Shown in pieces: positions 63,936 through 64,000 of a DNA stretch of 64,000 nt. Position 1 is the first letter of the stretch; every line of letters starts with the position of its first letter. Both the position numbers and the translations under genes were made by a program. This stretch comes from Oasisia sp. SBJ-2009. Taxonomy: Eukaryota > Annelida > Polychaeta > Sabellida > Siboglinidae. Below the pieces are notes generated by a model that was given only the letters and a program-made list of their open reading frames with translations, was not told where the DNA came from and ran no database searches. Location of the stretch: NCBI GenBank assembly GCA_964017155.1, contig OZ024856.1, positions 7,396,611-7,460,610 of the forward strand. Direction: 5' to 3'.

Positions 63936-64000
63936 GATGAGACAATACCGTTATTTTGGCGCGAACGCATTTAAGCGAGTTTACAGTAATTTCCGAAAAA
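63936..64000 (+). repeat. Partial A2 monomer at the window end
   Basis: First 65 bp of another unit, with A2 marks GAGACAATACCGTTATTTTG and GTTTACAG. The array clearly continues past the window. Confidence 0.95.

Larger units (their letters stand above)
1..64000. repeat. Satellite DNA array, trimeric 515-bp unit
   Basis: The window is a head-to-tail array of one repeat of about 515.6 bp (63,421 bp over 123 complete units between 515 and 63935). All units point the same way and nothing interrupts them. Unit length is usually 515-517 bp, with extremes of 511 (10830-11340) and 518 (52589-53106); most variation comes from a poly-A tract of 6-9 A. Units differ by diagnostic substitutions that sort into classes, so the array has higher-order organisation. 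This is what is seen; that such arrays form centromeric, pericentromeric or subtelomeric heterochromatin in eukaryotes is general knowledge, and which of these applies here cannot be told. I do not recognise the satellite family. No protein-coding capacity is supported, because frames open in one unit are broken by indels or stops in others and the class differences are mostly amino-acid changing. Confidence 0.98.

Noticed and set aside
1..64000. CRISPR array or bacterial repeat region.
   Set aside because: There are no unique spacers between short repeats; the whole 515-bp period is repeated and no cas-like or other gene is present.
1..64000. Telomeric or transposon sequence inside the array.
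   Set aside because: No TTAGG, TTAGGG or TTTAGGG runs, no terminal inverted repeats, target-site duplications or transposase/reverse-transcriptase frames; every interval aligns to the 515-bp unit.

Overview
The whole 64 kb is one uninterrupted satellite-DNA array. I see no gene, RNA gene, mobile element, CRISPR array or telomeric repeat in it. Every base belongs to a tandem repeat of about 515.6 bp: 123 complete units plus a partial unit at each end, all in the same orientation, with no spacer or inserted sequence. Megabase-type arrays of this kind, with higher-order structure and no genes, are a hallmark of eukaryotic heterochromatin (centromeric, pericentromeric or subtelomeric). The host cannot be named from the sequence. 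The repeat is AT-rich (about 39 % G+C in one monomer counted by hand) and is not depleted in CpG (11 CpG in that 170-bp monomer against about 6.4 expected). That argues against a heavily methylated vertebrate or plant satellite and would suit an invertebrate, but this is inference.

Structure is nested. (1) The 515-bp unit is a trimer of three diverged monomers, A (170 bp), B (170 bp) and C (about 175 bp), which share boxes in the same register: TTGGCG at offset 20 in all three, and ATCC at offset 127-128. (2) A exists in two forms (A1, A2) and C in two forms (C1, C2). The commonest arrangement alternates X (A1-B-C2) and Y (A2-B-C1), giving a 1,031-bp hexamer. Other unit types are Z (A2-B-C2), W (A1-B-C1) and H (hybrid A1/A2 followed by C2). 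By hand count of the units from base 1 to 63935: X 35, Y 58, Z 10, W 8, H 9, plus 4 with a chimeric C. (3) Strings of units are themselves duplicated at offsets that are whole multiples of 515 bp: 3 units (1,546 bp), 4 (2,063), 8 (4,125), 10 (5,155), 12 (6,187), 22 (11,343), 25 (12,894) and 28 (14,441). Each is recognisable by shared rare point variants.

Layout: 1-6185 mixed X/Y units, with the most divergent unit at the extreme left; 6186-16497 two tandem copies of a 10-unit block; 16498-20107 mixed units; 20108-31449 units related at a 12-unit offset with a 4-unit duplication inside; 31450-36087 three perfect W-X-Y trimers; 36088-46030 a roughly 9.2-kb source segment; 45.7-49.9 kb a mosaic of pieces from at least three earlier places; 49.7-60.5 kb a second copy of the 9.2-kb segment with three extra units; 60.8-64 kb a copy of 56.7-59.9 kb that runs out of the window.

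The most interesting points are the junction rule between C and the next A (C2 is never followed by A1), a B-monomer core that stays nearly invariant while everything around it splits into classes, and a readable history of stepwise block amplification. The short open frames that recur on both strands are by-products of the repeat and are not annotated as genes.
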